From Soonwooa buanensis (GTDB lineage Bacteria > Bacteroidota > Bacteroidia > Flavobacteriales > Weeksellaceae), in the NCBI RefSeq assembly GCF_900167905.1, contig NZ_FUYZ01000010.1, positions 1-64,000 of the forward strand: a stretch of DNA of 64,000 nt. Direction: 5' to 3'. The notes under the pieces were generated by a model. That model saw only the letters and a list, made by a program, of their open reading frames with translations, searched no databases and was not told the origin of the DNA. The position numbers and the translations under genes were made by a program. This document shows positions 49,102 to 60,393 of this stretch, in pieces (the stretch's first letter is position 1; each line of letters begins with the position of its first letter).

Positions 49102-49767
49102 TTAGATAATCCCAAAATCTTTACAAAAGGCGATAAGCTGTTCATTACTATTAATATCTAACGAATCCTTGATGTCTTTTAATCTTTTTTCAACGGCACT
49201 TTTGCTAGAAGGCGTTATACTATTTTCTTTCAAGTATTCTGGAATGTCTTTTAGTAAAATTCCGTTTGCTAATAAGGAAACAAGCGTAATATCATAATTT
49301 GAAAACTCGTATGAATTCCTTTCTGAACTTTTAGTTTTCAAATCATATGAAATATATTTTTCATTATTAAAAACTGATATTATCGCTTTTTTAAGATCCT
49401 TTACATCATTTCTTCCTTTTTTAACATAAGCGTTTATTTTTTGATCTTCAAAAAGTTTTTCAATAATGACTTCCTTTTTCTGACCAGAAAAAACAATTAC
49501 CTTCAAATGAGGCTGAATTTCTCTAATAGCTGAAATAAGTTCTTGACCGGACCTAATATTTTGTTGTCTATGGTCTTCATCGAAAGAAAGATCCGTAATA
49601 AGAAGCTCAAAATATTCTTCTTGTGAAAGGCTTGTTTTAATACGAACTAAGGCATCATCGCAATAGCTTACGTAGGTTGGATTGGGTATTTTTAGGTCGT
49701 CTAAAGCTTTTTGAACAGAGATGTTTGCACTTTCATAATCTTCAGCAACAAGAATTTTTTTAAACAT
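49102..49767 (-). CDS. Response regulator with C-terminal HTH
   Basis: The 221-residue protein has a receiver domain: acidic ED at residues 9-10 (ILVAEDYESA), phospho-acceptor Asp59 in LLITDLSFDED and Lys in AYVKKGRND. A C-terminal region (about 150-221) contains DITLVSLLANGILLKDIPEYL and SAVEKRLKDIKDSLDINSNE, a LuxR-type HTH by pattern. It ends five bases past the kinase stop on the same strand, so they form a two-component pair. Target genes are unknown. Confidence 0.85.
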   Translation of the reverse strand: MFKKILVAEDYESANISVQKALDDLKIPNPTYVSYCDDALVRIKTSLSQEEYFELLITDLSFDEDHRQQNIRSGQELISAIREIQPHLKVIVFSGQKKEVIIEKLFEDQKINAYVKKGRNDVKDLKKAIISVFNNEKYISYDLKTKSSERNSYEFSNYDITLVSLLANGILLKDIPEYLKENSITPSSKSAVEKRLKDIKDSLDINSNEQLIAFCKDFGII

Positions 49768-49772
49768 ATGTG

Positions 49773-51434
49773 TTAATTTTTGATAGGAAATGAAATTTTT
49801 ATTTTCAACAAATGATTGGTTTCTGTGTCAAAAGTAATATTTCCATGAATTGTTTGAATACGGTTTTCCATATTTTGGATACCATTTTTTGGAGAAAGTT
49901 TCTTAATTCCTATGCCATTATCTGTATACGTCATATGAATGTAATTTTCATTTTTTTCAAACTTTATAGAAACGACGCTTGCTTGGCTGTGTTTCTTCAT
50001 GTTCGTTAATAGTTCTTGGATGATCAAATAGACTTCGGTTTTAATCTGAAAATTAACATCTGTCCATATTTTCTCATCATTTCCCACAAAAAAAATTTTC
50101 GTAGAATCTGATAAATAAGAACTTCGCATATTTGAAAGCTGTGATACAAAGTTTTGATTTTCATTAAAATCTTTGTCATAAGAAATGTCTCGCGTAATTT
50201 CATAAACATTGTCTAGACTAAAAATCAAAGCATTTCTATCGACCGTTTTGCTGTTTTCTACAAATGAAAGTATTTGATAAATTTTGTTCGCAACTTTGTC
50301 ATGTATTTTTTTTGAAATTTTTAGTTCTGTATTTTTAACTTCGATGATTTTCTCTTGCTGAAGTCGCTTTTGTCTTTTTTTATAAACTAAATAACCAACA
50401 ATTAACAACATTAATAAGAGTGTAATCCCAAAATATTGTACAATAATATGGTTCTCTTTTTGGGCACTATCAGCTTTTGCTTTTAGAAAATCTGCTTTGT
50501 TTTTTTCTGTTTCATAACGGATAAGGGCAAACTGATTTTTTGCTTTATTTCTAGCTGTTAGAAGACTGTCATTTAATTTTTGATAATCTTTAAAATGTTG
50601 TTTTGAGTTTTCAGAACTTTCTAAAGTAATTAGTTTTTGAAGTGCTTCAATTTGATCATCTGGACTTTTGATCACCTTAGAAATTTCATACATTTTCCTT
50701 GCATAACTTAATGCAGAATCCTGATTCTTTGTGATATAATAATCCGCTAGATGTGCATAACTGGAGTTCAGCCCCCAATTATCTTTTTCTTTTAATCTAA
50801 TTTTTAAAGCTTCTTGATATTCAGGAATAGGCTTATAGTTTGGATTTTGGAGATATTTTGTTTTTGCAAAATTGGTTAGAGTACGAGAATAGTTGACATC
50901 TTTTTTATTATTAGATTTTAAAATATTATTAAATATGTGTAATGCGTTATCATATTGTCTTAACTCTCTAAAAACGTTAGCTTTATTGTTAAGCGAAATG
51001 TTTTTAGACAACTCATCTTCAGCAAATTGAGCGCCCTTTTCATAGTATTTTAGCGAGTTTTGATAATTTTTTAAATTATAATTTGTAAGTCCTAGATTAT
51101 TATAATTTGATAATAGAAAGTAAAAGTTTTCTTTATTGTGTTTGTTTAAAAATTTTAAAGCTTCCAAAGAGACTTCTATACTTCCAAAATTATCACCTTT
51201 ATTATATAAAATAGTTGCCATGTTAGTTAAACATTTGCCAACCCCAAGACTATCTTTATTCTTAAGAAAAATATATTTTGCTTTTTCAAAATAAACAAAG
51301 GCTTCTAAATCTTCTTTTTTATCATAAAATATCCAAGCTTTATCATAAAAAGAATTAGGAATTTGTTTATTGGAAATCGGTTTTTCAGAACAACAATAAA
51401 ATGATAATAAAATAAAAAATACTATTTTCTTCAA
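49773..51434 (-). CDS. TPR lipoprotein-like sensor histidine kinase
   Basis: From a TTG at 51434 the product begins MKKIVFFILLSFYCCSEKPI, a lipoprotein-like signal with Cys15/Cys16 after a hydrophobic core. The frame can be extended to a GTG at 51560, but that prefix crosses a terminator hairpin and reads like a decayed peptide. About seven TPR helix pairs (residues 30-290) are followed by a single TM helix (about 330-350). The dimerisation helix KISKKIHDKVANKIYQILS has His378, and a HATPase domain follows (NMKKHSQASVVSIKFEKNEN, DNGIGIKKLSPKNGIQNMEN). It is of the HisKA_3/LuxR-type kinases and partners the regulator downstream. Confidence 0.85.
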   Translation of the reverse strand: MKKIVFFILLSFYCCSEKPISNKQIPNSFYDKAWIFYDKKEDLEAFVYFEKAKYIFLKNKDSLGVGKCLTNMATILYNKGDNFGSIEVSLEALKFLNKHNKENFYFLLSNYNNLGLTNYNLKNYQNSLKYYEKGAQFAEDELSKNISLNNKANVFRELRQYDNALHIFNNILKSNNKKDVNYSRTLTNFAKTKYLQNPNYKPIPEYQEALKIRLKEKDNWGLNSSYAHLADYYITKNQDSALSYARKMYEISKVIKSPDDQIEALQKLITLESSENSKQHFKDYQKLNDSLLTARNKAKNQFALIRYETEKNKADFLKAKADSAQKENHIIVQYFGITLLLMLLIVGYLVYKKRQKRLQQEKIIEVKNTELKISKKIHDKVANKIYQILSFVENSKTVDRNALIFSLDNVYEITRDISYDKDFNENQNFVSQLSNMRSSYLSDSTKIFFVGNDEKIWTDVNFQIKTEVYLIIQELLTNMKKHSQASVVSIKFEKNENYIHMTYTDNGIGIKKLSPKNGIQNMENRIQTIHGNITFDTETNHLLKIKISFPIKN

Positions 51435-51465
51435 CGGAATTAGTTTGCATCGAAAATATAAAAAA

Positions 51466-51492
51466 TAAGCGAAAGAATGATTCTTTCGCTTA
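51466..51492 (-). terminator. Hairpin terminator upstream of the histidine-kinase start
   Basis: AAGCGAAAGAA (51467-51477) pairs with TTCTTTCGCTT (51481-51491) around TGA; the minus strand then has a long T/A run. A -7-like box TATTTTCG (51458-51451) lies between the terminator and the TTG start of the kinase. Confidence 0.65.
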
Positions 51493-51703
51493 CTACTATT
51501 TTTAGGAGAATAAGCTTCGTTCTTACCCGTATCAACTGGACTAGCTTGTTGCGTAACCACCGTTGTATTTCCAGTAGTATCAAATATTTGTTATAGTCGT
51601 AGTTGAAGGGTTTGAAAAATCCAGAAAATGGAAAATCATTAAAACCTATTACTGAATATATTATTAATAAGTATACGAAATAGTTCCTTGGATTTCAAAG
51701 ATA
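51493..51703 (-). pseudogene. Possible remnant of a short Thr-rich coding region
   Basis: On the minus strand a full -7 box TATCTTTG (51703-51696) is followed by an ATG frame reading MIFHFLDFSNPSTTTITNI and a stop. In the next frame the reading FDTTGNTTVVTQQASPVDTG continues, then NEAYSPKNSSK, up to the terminator at 51492. The shared Thr/Asn-rich composition suggests one gene broken by a frameshift and shortened. No family is recognised, and it could be chance in AT-rich DNA. Bases 51493-51703 hold nothing else. Confidence 0.3.
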
Positions 51704-51718
51704 ACGAGTTGTATTAAA

Positions 51719-51754
51719 TGAAAAAATCCTCACAAGATTTAACTTATGAGGATT
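51719..51754 (-). terminator. Terminator of katG
   Basis: AATCCTCACAAG (51725-51736) pairs with CTTATGAGGATT (51743-51754) with one G-U pair; on the minus strand a T run follows, 21 bases past the katG stop. Confidence 0.8.
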
Positions 51755-51775
51755 CTATTTTAAGTAATTTAAATT

Positions 51776-54031
<2,256 letters not shown>

Positions 54032-54058
54032 TTATTTTTAATTTCTAAAAGGTTTTAA

Positions 54059-54090
54059 CAAAGCTATTGGTTTAATATTGGGAAAATCAA
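54059..54090 (-). promoter_or_regulatory. Promoter of katG
   Basis: Minus strand: TTG (54090-54088), a 21-base spacer, then TAGCTTTG (54066-54059), a full -7 match, about 34 bases ahead of the ATG. Confidence 0.55.
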
Positions 54091-54305
54091 TTTTAGTCAT
54101 AACTTAAATTTAAACAACCGATAAATAAAATCTATCATATTCAAAATTTCAATTCCGTTCATCTATTTAAAATTTACTAATACATAAATTTTATCTTTAA
54201 ATTTAAAAGATATTTCCATGATATGCACAATTGTTTATCAATTTTAAAATAAGATTAACATTCGTAAGTTTTATTTAATGCAAAAATCCTATCGAAACAA
54301 TTGAT

Positions 54306-54313
54306 TAACTTTG
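54306..54313 (+). promoter_or_regulatory. -7 promoter box of mgsA
   Basis: TAACTTTG is a full TAnnTTTG match ending 16 bases ahead of the ATG at 54330. No -33 element is clear. Confidence 0.5.
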
Positions 54314-54329
54314 TTTTGAAATAAAAATC

Positions 54330-54794
54330 ATGACAGAATTAAAACAACTTCCTGCAAAAAAGACAATTGCTCTGGTAGCACACGATCATAAAAAAGATGA
54401 ATTACTAGATTGGGTAAAACGCCATCGAGATATCTTGGTACAACATCATCTTATAGCAACGGGAACAACTGGAAAACTAATTTCGGAAAGTCTGAATGTT
54501 GAAGTGGCGCGTGTCCTGAGTGGTCCATTGGGTGGAGATCAGCAACTTGGAGCCATGATTGCTGAAGAAAAAATAAATATGGTTATTTTCTTTTGGGATC
54601 CGATGGAATCGCAACCTCATGACAGCGACGTAAAGGCTTTTTTGAGACTTTGCGTGGTCTGGAATATCCCAACAGCAAGTAATTCTGCAAGTGCCGATTT
54701 CTTAATTACTTCCAAATATATGGACGAAGATCACAGCGTATCGCTTCCTGATTACAAAACCTATTTGAACCGAAATATCAAGAAAGGTATATAG
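54330..54794 (+). CDS. mgsA: Methylglyoxal synthase MgsA
   Basis: MgsA converts dihydroxyacetone phosphate to methylglyoxal and phosphate, a bypass of lower glycolysis. The 154-residue product matches the family: IALVAHDHKKDELLDWVKRH, ATGTTGKLISE, the phosphate-binding GPLGGDQQLGAMIAE and FFWDPMESQPHDSDVKAFLR with the catalytic Asp/His. Length is the usual 150. A hairpin terminator shared with the convergent tatC follows. Confidence 0.96.
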   Translation: MTELKQLPAKKTIALVAHDHKKDELLDWVKRHRDILVQHHLIATGTTGKLISESLNVEVARVLSGPLGGDQQLGAMIAEEKINMVIFFWDPMESQPHDSDVKAFLRLCVVWNIPTASNSASADFLITSKYMDEDHSVSLPDYKTYLNRNIKKGI

Positions 54795-54813
54795 AATCAC
54801 ATTTTATTCAATA

Positions 54814-54845
54814 AAAAAAGCTACAATTAATCTTGTAGCTTTTTG
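54814..54845. terminator. Bidirectional terminator between mgsA and tatC
   Basis: AGCTACAA (54819-54826) pairs with TTGTAGCT (54833-54840), flanked by A and T runs on both sides, so it can serve both converging genes. Confidence 0.75.
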
Positions 54846-54848
54846 AGT

Positions 54849-55679
54849 TTATTCTGAGGTTTTCATCAAATCTCGTTTGTTTTCTTTTTCAATTTTATTA
54901 TACACATATTTTGACATCAAAATACTAAATTCATACAACAATAGTAACGGTAACGCAGCTGCCATCATACTTAGCACATCAGCAGGCGTAATAATCGCAG
55001 CAACAACCATGATTAAAACAATGGCATGACGACGATAAGTTTTTAAGAATTTCGGTGTTAAAATCCCGATGGCTGTCAATATATAAACGATTATCGGGAA
55101 CAAAAATACCAAGCCCATTCCTAATACAACTTGTAAAAAAAGTGTTGTATAATCGCTTAAATCAAATAGTTGAACAATGTTTTCTGAAACTGTGAATAGT
55201 AAACCGAAATTAATAGCTAAAGGTAGAATTAAAAAATATCCTGTTAAAACACCAGCAATAAATAAAATCCAAATGCTATTGATATAAAACACTGAGTTTC
55301 TTTTTTCTTTAGGAAGTAAAGCAGGACTTATAAATCTCCAAATTTCCCAAATTATATATGGAAATGCGATAACAATTCCACCAAAAATAGAAACCGCCAT
55401 CATCACATTAAACTGCTGAAATAATTGCTTTTGTTGAATTTTGAAAGTGTCGGGAAGATGGATACTTTCTTGACCAGTAAACATTTTTGAAAAATGATTA
55501 ATCAATCGGAAAGTCGGAAAATCGTTACTTGTTGGACCAAAAAATATGTGATCCATAATCCAATTAATATTAAATCCTACGATTAAAGCACCAGCAATAA
55601 TGGCTAAAATTGATCTTACCAAATGTGATCTAAGCTCTCCAATGTGTCCCAAAAAGGACATTTCTTTTTCTTCGCTCAT
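54849..55679 (-). CDS. tatC: Twin-arginine translocase subunit TatC
   Basis: TatC is the receptor of the Tat pathway that exports folded proteins with twin-arginine signals. The 276-residue product has six hydrophobic helices (from about residues 15-35 to 240-262). Family blocks are FLGHIGELRSHLVRSILAII, FQQFNVMMAVSIFGGIVIA, PYIIWEIWRFISPALLPKEK and TPADVLSMM. A cytosolic C-terminal tail is charged. No tatA/B gene is adjacent. Confidence 0.95.
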   Translation of the reverse strand: MSEEKEMSFLGHIGELRSHLVRSILAIIAGALIVGFNINWIMDHIFFGPTSNDFPTFRLINHFSKMFTGQESIHLPDTFKIQQKQLFQQFNVMMAVSIFGGIVIAFPYIIWEIWRFISPALLPKEKRNSVFYINSIWILFIAGVLTGYFLILPLAINFGLLFTVSENIVQLFDLSDYTTLFLQVVLGMGLVFLFPIIVYILTAIGILTPKFLKTYRRHAIVLIMVVAAIITPADVLSMMAAALPLLLLYEFSILMSKYVYNKIEKENKRDLMKTSE

Positions 55680-55764
55680 TAATTTCTGTTCCTGTTAATG
55701 CAATTTTGTGACTGCGAAATTAACTATTTTATTGTTAAATCTTTGTATGACTTTTTTCGAAATT

Positions 55765-56715
55765 CTAAATTATCCCTTCATCCAAAAGTTTGTGCAAGTC
55801 GATAATGCCATAATATTGTCCGTTATCCGTTACGATGAGTTGTCCGATATTGTTGTTTTTAAGAATGTACATGGCTTCTTTCGCAAGTTCGGATTTATCA
55901 ATGTTTTTCGGATTTTTGCTCATAATATCTTTTGCAATAACTTTGGAAACATCATCCTGATTTAACAACATTCTTCGCAAATCGCCGTCAGTAATCACAC
56001 CTAGAATTTTTCCGTTGTCTGTCACGACGGTTATACCATGTTTGGAAGCACTCACCGAAATAATAACCTCACGAATTGTTGCTTCGGGATTAACTTCTGG
56101 TTTGGTTTGCGAAACAAATTGTTCCACTTTCGCTGTTAAATTTTTTCCTAAGCTTCCTCCTGGATGGAATTTTGCAAAATCGATATCTTTAAAATCTTTT
56201 AGTTCCATAAGACAAACTGCTAGCGCGTCACCCAAAGCCATTTGGACTGTCGTAGAGCTTGTTGGCGCCAACTTGTTCGGGCAAGCTTCTTTGTCAACAT
56301 ACGTATTCAAAATAATTGCAGATGCTTTTCCTAATTTACTATCAGGATTTCCAGTCATACCGATTAAACATGAAGAATAATCTTTTAAAAAGGGAAGAAG
56401 ATTAACGATTTCGGGCGAGTTTCCAGAATACGATATGCAAAGCACAACGTCTTGTTTTTGGATAACACCAAGATCACCGTGAATGGCTTCTGCCGCATGT
56501 AGAAATTGCGCGGGCGTGCCAGTTGAGTTAAGTGTTGCCACGATTTTGTTACCAACATGGGCAGATTTACCGATGCCAACTACGATGAGTTTTCCGGAGG
56601 CAGCATTGATGCTTTCAACGGCTTTTACAAAACTGTCATCCAATCTATTTTTAAGTGATTCAAGCTCGGCGATTTCGATGGATAGGGCATCTTTGGCTAG
56701 TGAAAGAAGATTCAT
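55765..56715 (-). CDS. kdsD: KpsF/GutQ-type arabinose-5-phosphate isomerase
   Basis: The enzyme isomerises ribulose 5-phosphate and arabinose 5-phosphate, the precursor of KDO in lipopolysaccharide. The 316-residue protein has an N-terminal SIS sugar-phosphate domain (about 30-190: IVVGIGKSAHVGNKIVATLN, ISYSGNSPEIVNLLP, LAPTSSTTVQMALGDALAV). Two CBS repeats follow (about 200-316: GITVVTDNGKILGVITDGDL, NNIGQLIVTDNGQYYGIID). This SIS-CBS-CBS order is that of KdsD/GutQ. It is divergent from recQ. Confidence 0.92.
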   Translation of the reverse strand: MNLLSLAKDALSIEIAELESLKNRLDDSFVKAVESINAASGKLIVVGIGKSAHVGNKIVATLNSTGTPAQFLHAAEAIHGDLGVIQKQDVVLCISYSGNSPEIVNLLPFLKDYSSCLIGMTGNPDSKLGKASAIILNTYVDKEACPNKLAPTSSTTVQMALGDALAVCLMELKDFKDIDFAKFHPGGSLGKNLTAKVEQFVSQTKPEVNPEATIREVIISVSASKHGITVVTDNGKILGVITDGDLRRMLLNQDDVSKVIAKDIMSKNPKNIDKSELAKEAMYILKNNNIGQLIVTDNGQYYGIIDLHKLLDEGII

Positions 56716-56937
56716 ATTACTTAATTATTAAGCTTCATTATTTATTTTAGAATCACATTAAATTTTGCTATCTTCACGTTCCCAAAAAAAATAGATTTTT
56801 GGTTTTTTCAATTAGCTTTAGTAACTTTAGTACATCAAGTCAGCTATTAAGCTTTTAAAGTTTAGCAAAAATGTTATTCTTTAATAATTGAAGTCATTTT
56901 TGATTTATTGTGCAAATTTAGTAAACAAAACTAAAGG

Positions 56938-59145
56938 ATGGATATAAAGAACATCGACTTATCAAAGGAGTTAAAAAAATACTTTGGTTTTTCAACATTT
57001 AAAGGTCAGCAAGAAGAGATTGTAAATACATTATTGGCATCGAAAGATGTTTTTGTATTAATGCCAACAGGTGGTGGAAAATCGCTTTGTTATCAACTAC
57101 CTGCATTAATCTCGGATGGCACGGCGATCGTTGTGTCGCCACTTATCGCTTTGATGAAGAACCAAGTTGACGCGGTTAATGGGCTTTCTGAAGAAAGTGG
57201 TGTGGCGCATGTTCTTAACTCATCACTTAATAAAGCGCAAACCAAACAAGTTTTTGATGATATTAAATCTGGGAAAACAAAACTACTATATGTTGCACCA
57301 GAATCTCTGATAAAAGAAGAGTATGTTGAATTTCTTCGCGATGTTAAGATTTCGTTTGTTGCCATTGATGAAGCGCACTGTATTTCGGAGTGGGGACACG
57401 ATTTCCGTCCAGAATATCGCAACTTAAAAGGTATTATTGATAAAATTGCTGACGTGCCGGTTATGGCTTTAACAGCGACTGCAACGCCAAAAGTTCAGGA
57501 TGATATCCAAAAAACTTTGGGAATGAACAATGCTTTAGTTTTTAAAGAAAGCTTTAACAGAGCCAATTTGTTCTACGAAATCCGACCAAAAGTTAATGTT
57601 GATAAGGAAATTGTAAAATTCATCAACCAACATAAAGGTAAATCCGGAATTGTCTATTGTCTCAGCCGCCGAAAAGTAGAGGAGTTTGCACAACTTCTTC
57701 AGGTTAATGGTATTAATGCTTTGCCTTATCACGCGGGACTTGACCAAAAAACGAGAGTTGCCAATCAGGACAAATTCTTGATGGAAGAAGTTGACGTTAT
57801 TGTCGCAACCATCGCTTTCGGAATGGGAATTGACAAACCAGACGTTCGATTTGTTATTCATTATGATATTCCAAAATCTTTAGAAAGTTATTATCAAGAA
57901 ACGGGTAGAGCTGGCAGAGATGGCGGTGAAGGTTATTGTTTGGCATTTTATGATCCAAAAGATATTGAAAAACTAGAAAAATTCTTAGCTCAAAAACCAG
58001 TTTCTGAACGCGAAATCGGACTTCAATTGTTGAATGAAGTTGTCGGTTATGTGGAAACTTCGATGAGCCGTCGTCAATATTTATTGCATTATTTTGGAGA
58101 AAAGTTTGATCCTGTAAAAGGTGATGGTGCCAAAATGTGCGACAATTCGGTTAATCCACCAAGTTTAATTGAAGCGACCAAAGATTTAAATTTTGTTTTA
58201 AAACTGATAAAAGATTTGGGTGAAAAATTCCGTACCAAAGATTTGATTTCTATTATTACAGGAAAAGAAACTGCGGTTACAAAGTCTTATAAACTTGAAA
58301 AATCTGAAGCTTTCGGAATCGGGAAGGAGCAAAGCGACAACTATTGGAAATCGATTATTCGCCAAGCGACGGTGCAAGAATATCTTAAAAAAGACATCGA
58401 AACGTATGGTGTTTTAAAATTGTCTCCAAAAGGCAATGATATGTTGGAAGGCAAATGCAAAGAGCAATTCTTCATTGCGGAAGATAGACAATATGATTTA
58501 GCACAAACCAAAAAATCCGAATCTGAACAAGTCCAAGTGCAAGCTGGTGGTGGACTCGACCAAGTTTTGTTTGGGCAACTAAAAGATCTTCGTAAAAAAG
58601 TCGCGCACAAGCTAGGAATTCCGCCATACACGGTTTTTATGGATCCTAGTTTGGAAGATATGACGGTGCAATATCCAACGAGTTTAGAAGAAATTGCTAA
58701 AATCTATGGCGTTGGCGAAGGTAAAGCCAAAAAATACGGAAAAGATTTTGCGGAGTTCATCAAGAAATATGTGGAAGAAAATAATATCGAGCGTATGCAA
58801 GATATGGTTCTGAAACAAGTGGCCAACAAGGCGAGTCACAAGGTTTTTATTATTCAGAATACTGATAAAAAGTTAGATTTTGAAGATATTGCGAGAGCCA
58901 AAAATTTAACAATGAATGAGCTTCTTAAAGAAATGGAAGCGATTGTATATCAAGGAACTAAGTTGAATGTTAATTACTACATCGAAGATAATTTTGATGA
59001 AGATATCGTTGAAGAATTTATGGAATTTATGAAAGATTCCGAAAGCGACTCAATGAAAGTTTTGACAGACGAATTTGGTGATGACCTTTCTGATGAAGAA
59101 ATCCGAATGTTAAGAATTAAATTTATTAGCGATGTCGCAAATTAA
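56938..59145 (+). CDS. recQ: ATP-dependent DNA helicase RecQ
   Basis: RecQ unwinds DNA in recombination and fork repair. The 735-residue product has the helicase motifs: GQQEEIV, Walker [14 protein letters not shown] in [26 protein letters not shown] and [14 protein letters not shown] winged-helix (RQC) region follows (about 400-520), then an HRDC domain ([20 protein letters not shown]). The zinc-binding site is degenerate: Ser377, Ala398, Cys401 and Ser404 occupy the four cysteine positions (E. coli C380, C397, C400, C403). It is a single gene with its own terminator. Confidence 0.95.
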   Translation: MDIKNIDLSKELKKYFGFSTFKGQQEEIVNTLLASKDVFVLMPTGGGKSLCYQLPALISDGTAIVVSPLIALMKNQVDAVNGLSEESGVAHVLNSSLNKAQTKQVFDDIKSGKTKLLYVAPESLIKEEYVEFLRDVKISFVAIDEAHCISEWGHDFRPEYRNLKGIIDKIADVPVMALTATATPKVQDDIQKTLGMNNALVFKESFNRANLFYEIRPKVNVDKEIVKFINQHKGKSGIVYCLSRRKVEEFAQLLQVNGINALPYHAGLDQKTRVANQDKFLMEEVDVIVATIAFGMGIDKPDVRFVIHYDIPKSLESYYQETGRAGRDGGEGYCLAFYDPKDIEKLEKFLAQKPVSEREIGLQLLNEVVGYVETSMSRRQYLLHYFGEKFDPVKGDGAKMCDNSVNPPSLIEATKDLNFVLKLIKDLGEKFRTKDLISIITGKETAVTKSYKLEKSEAFGIGKEQSDNYWKSIIRQATVQEYLKKDIETYGVLKLSPKGNDMLEGKCKEQFFIAEDRQYDLAQTKKSESEQVQVQAGGGLDQVLFGQLKDLRKKVAHKLGIPPYTVFMDPSLEDMTVQYPTSLEEIAKIYGVGEGKAKKYGKDFAEFIKKYVEENNIERMQDMVLKQVANKASHKVFIIQNTDKKLDFEDIARAKNLTMNELLKEMEAIVYQGTKLNVNYYIEDNFDEDIVEEFMEFMKDSESDSMKVLTDEFGDDLSDEEIRMLRIKFISDVAN

Positions 59146-59165
59146 TCTATTTTAAAATATTAAAT

Positions 59166-59200
59166 AAACGCTTTACTAATCGAGTAGAGCGTTTATTTTT
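59166..59200 (+). terminator. Terminator of recQ
   Basis: AAACGCTTTACT (59166-59177) pairs with AGTAGAGCGTTT (59183-59194) with one G-U pair; its T run runs straight into the -7 box of the next gene. Confidence 0.8.
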
Positions 59201-59201
59201 T

Positions 59202-59209
59202 TATCTTTG
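59202..59209 (+). promoter_or_regulatory. -7 promoter box of the glycosyltransferase gene
   Basis: TATCTTTG, a full match only two to five bases ahead of ATGATG (59212, 59215). The mRNA would begin near 59214, so it may be leaderless. Confidence 0.5.
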
Positions 59210-59211
59210 GA

Positions 59212-60288
59212 ATGATGAAAAAAAATTCAATAATATTCATTCTTCCCGATTTGGAAACTGGCGGTGCCGAGCGCATTGTGATGACGCTTGCCAACCATCT
59301 TCCGCGCGAAAAGTTTGAACCTCAAATCATGCTTTTGCGTAAAGAAGGCGGTTATCTGCGTTATGTGAAAGATGATGTGGAAATTATCGACCTCAATACA
59401 GAACGCATTCGACATTCGATTCGGCCGATTTTAAAGGAAATTCGAAAAAGAAAACCTGATATTGTTTTTTCGGGATTTGGAGAAGTTAATGCGTACTTAT
59501 CCTTGTTTATCAAGCTTTTTCCGAAAACGAAATTCATAGCAAGAGAAACCAATGTGGTTTCGGAACACGTTACAAGAAAGGAAATTCGATTTTTTTATAA
59601 ATTTTACAACAGCTACAAAAACATCATTTGTCAAAGTGATGATATGGCGCAGGATTTACTCAAAAATTTTGATATTAAATCCAATAAAATAGTCAAAATA
59701 AACAATCCTGTTGACTTTGATTTTATTGATGAAAAATTGAAATCGTCTCAACGTCCAGAAAGTTTTAAAACCAATTTTAAAAACGTTGTCGCCATCGGAA
59801 ACCTTTCTTCGAGAAAGGGCTTTGATAATTTATTGAAAGTATTTTCAAGATTAAAAAACGAAAATATTTTGCTTCATATTTTGGGCGATGGACGCGACAA
59901 AGAAATGCTCCATGAAATGAAAGAACTTCTTGGACTTAAAAACGTGATTTTTCACGGAAGACAAGAGAATCCTTATCAGTTTTTAAAATTTGCAGATTTA
60001 TTTGTTTTATCGTCTCGCTATGAAGGTTTCCCCAATGTTTTGTTGGAAGCTGGCGCTTGCGGAACTTTTTCTTTAGCCAATAATTGCCCTGGTGGAATCA
60101 ACGAAATTGTGCAAGAAGGTATCAATGGTGAAGTTTCTAATATTGAGAATCACGAGGATTTTGCTCAAGATATTTTAAAGATTTTAAAACAAGAACATGA
60201 TGCAAATTCCATTCGAGGTTCGATATTTTCAAGATTTTCGAAAGACATCATTATGAAAAAATATGAGCAAGTTTTAGGAAATTTATAA
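59212..60288 (+). CDS. GT4-type glycosyltransferase
   Basis: The 358-residue product is a GT-B fold glycosyltransferase. The N-terminal domain begins IIFILPDLETGGAERIVMTL (glycine-rich GGAER motif). The C-terminal domain has AIGNLSSRKGFDNLLKVFSR, HGRQENPYQFLKFADLFVLS and the donor-binding RYEGFPNVLLEAGACG (E-x7-E type). It would transfer a sugar from a nucleotide donor to an envelope glycan or lipid; substrates are unknown. Translation may start at either ATG 59212 or 59215. Confidence 0.9.
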   Translation: MMKKNSIIFILPDLETGGAERIVMTLANHLPREKFEPQIMLLRKEGGYLRYVKDDVEIIDLNTERIRHSIRPILKEIRKRKPDIVFSGFGEVNAYLSLFIKLFPKTKFIARETNVVSEHVTRKEIRFFYKFYNSYKNIICQSDDMAQDLLKNFDIKSNKIVKINNPVDFDFIDEKLKSSQRPESFKTNFKNVVAIGNLSSRKGFDNLLKVFSRLKNENILLHILGDGRDKEMLHEMKELLGLKNVIFHGRQENPYQFLKFADLFVLSSRYEGFPNVLLEAGACGTFSLANNCPGGINEIVQEGINGEVSNIENHEDFAQDILKILKQEHDANSIRGSIFSRFSKDIIMKKYEQVLGNL

Positions 60289-60327
60289 CATCTATCGCAG
60301 GTTTAACAAAATTTTGCGCAATCTCAG

Positions 60328-60358
60328 TTGGCGATGCTGTATATTATCTTTAAATTTG
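60328..60358 (+). promoter_or_regulatory. Promoter of lpdA
   Basis: TTG (60328-60330), a 20-base spacer, then TAAATTTG (60351-60358). It is a complete -33/-7 pair, 35 bases ahead of the ATG. Confidence 0.6.
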
Positions 60359-60393
60359 TAACGCTTAAAAAGTATTAACATAAAAAATATATA

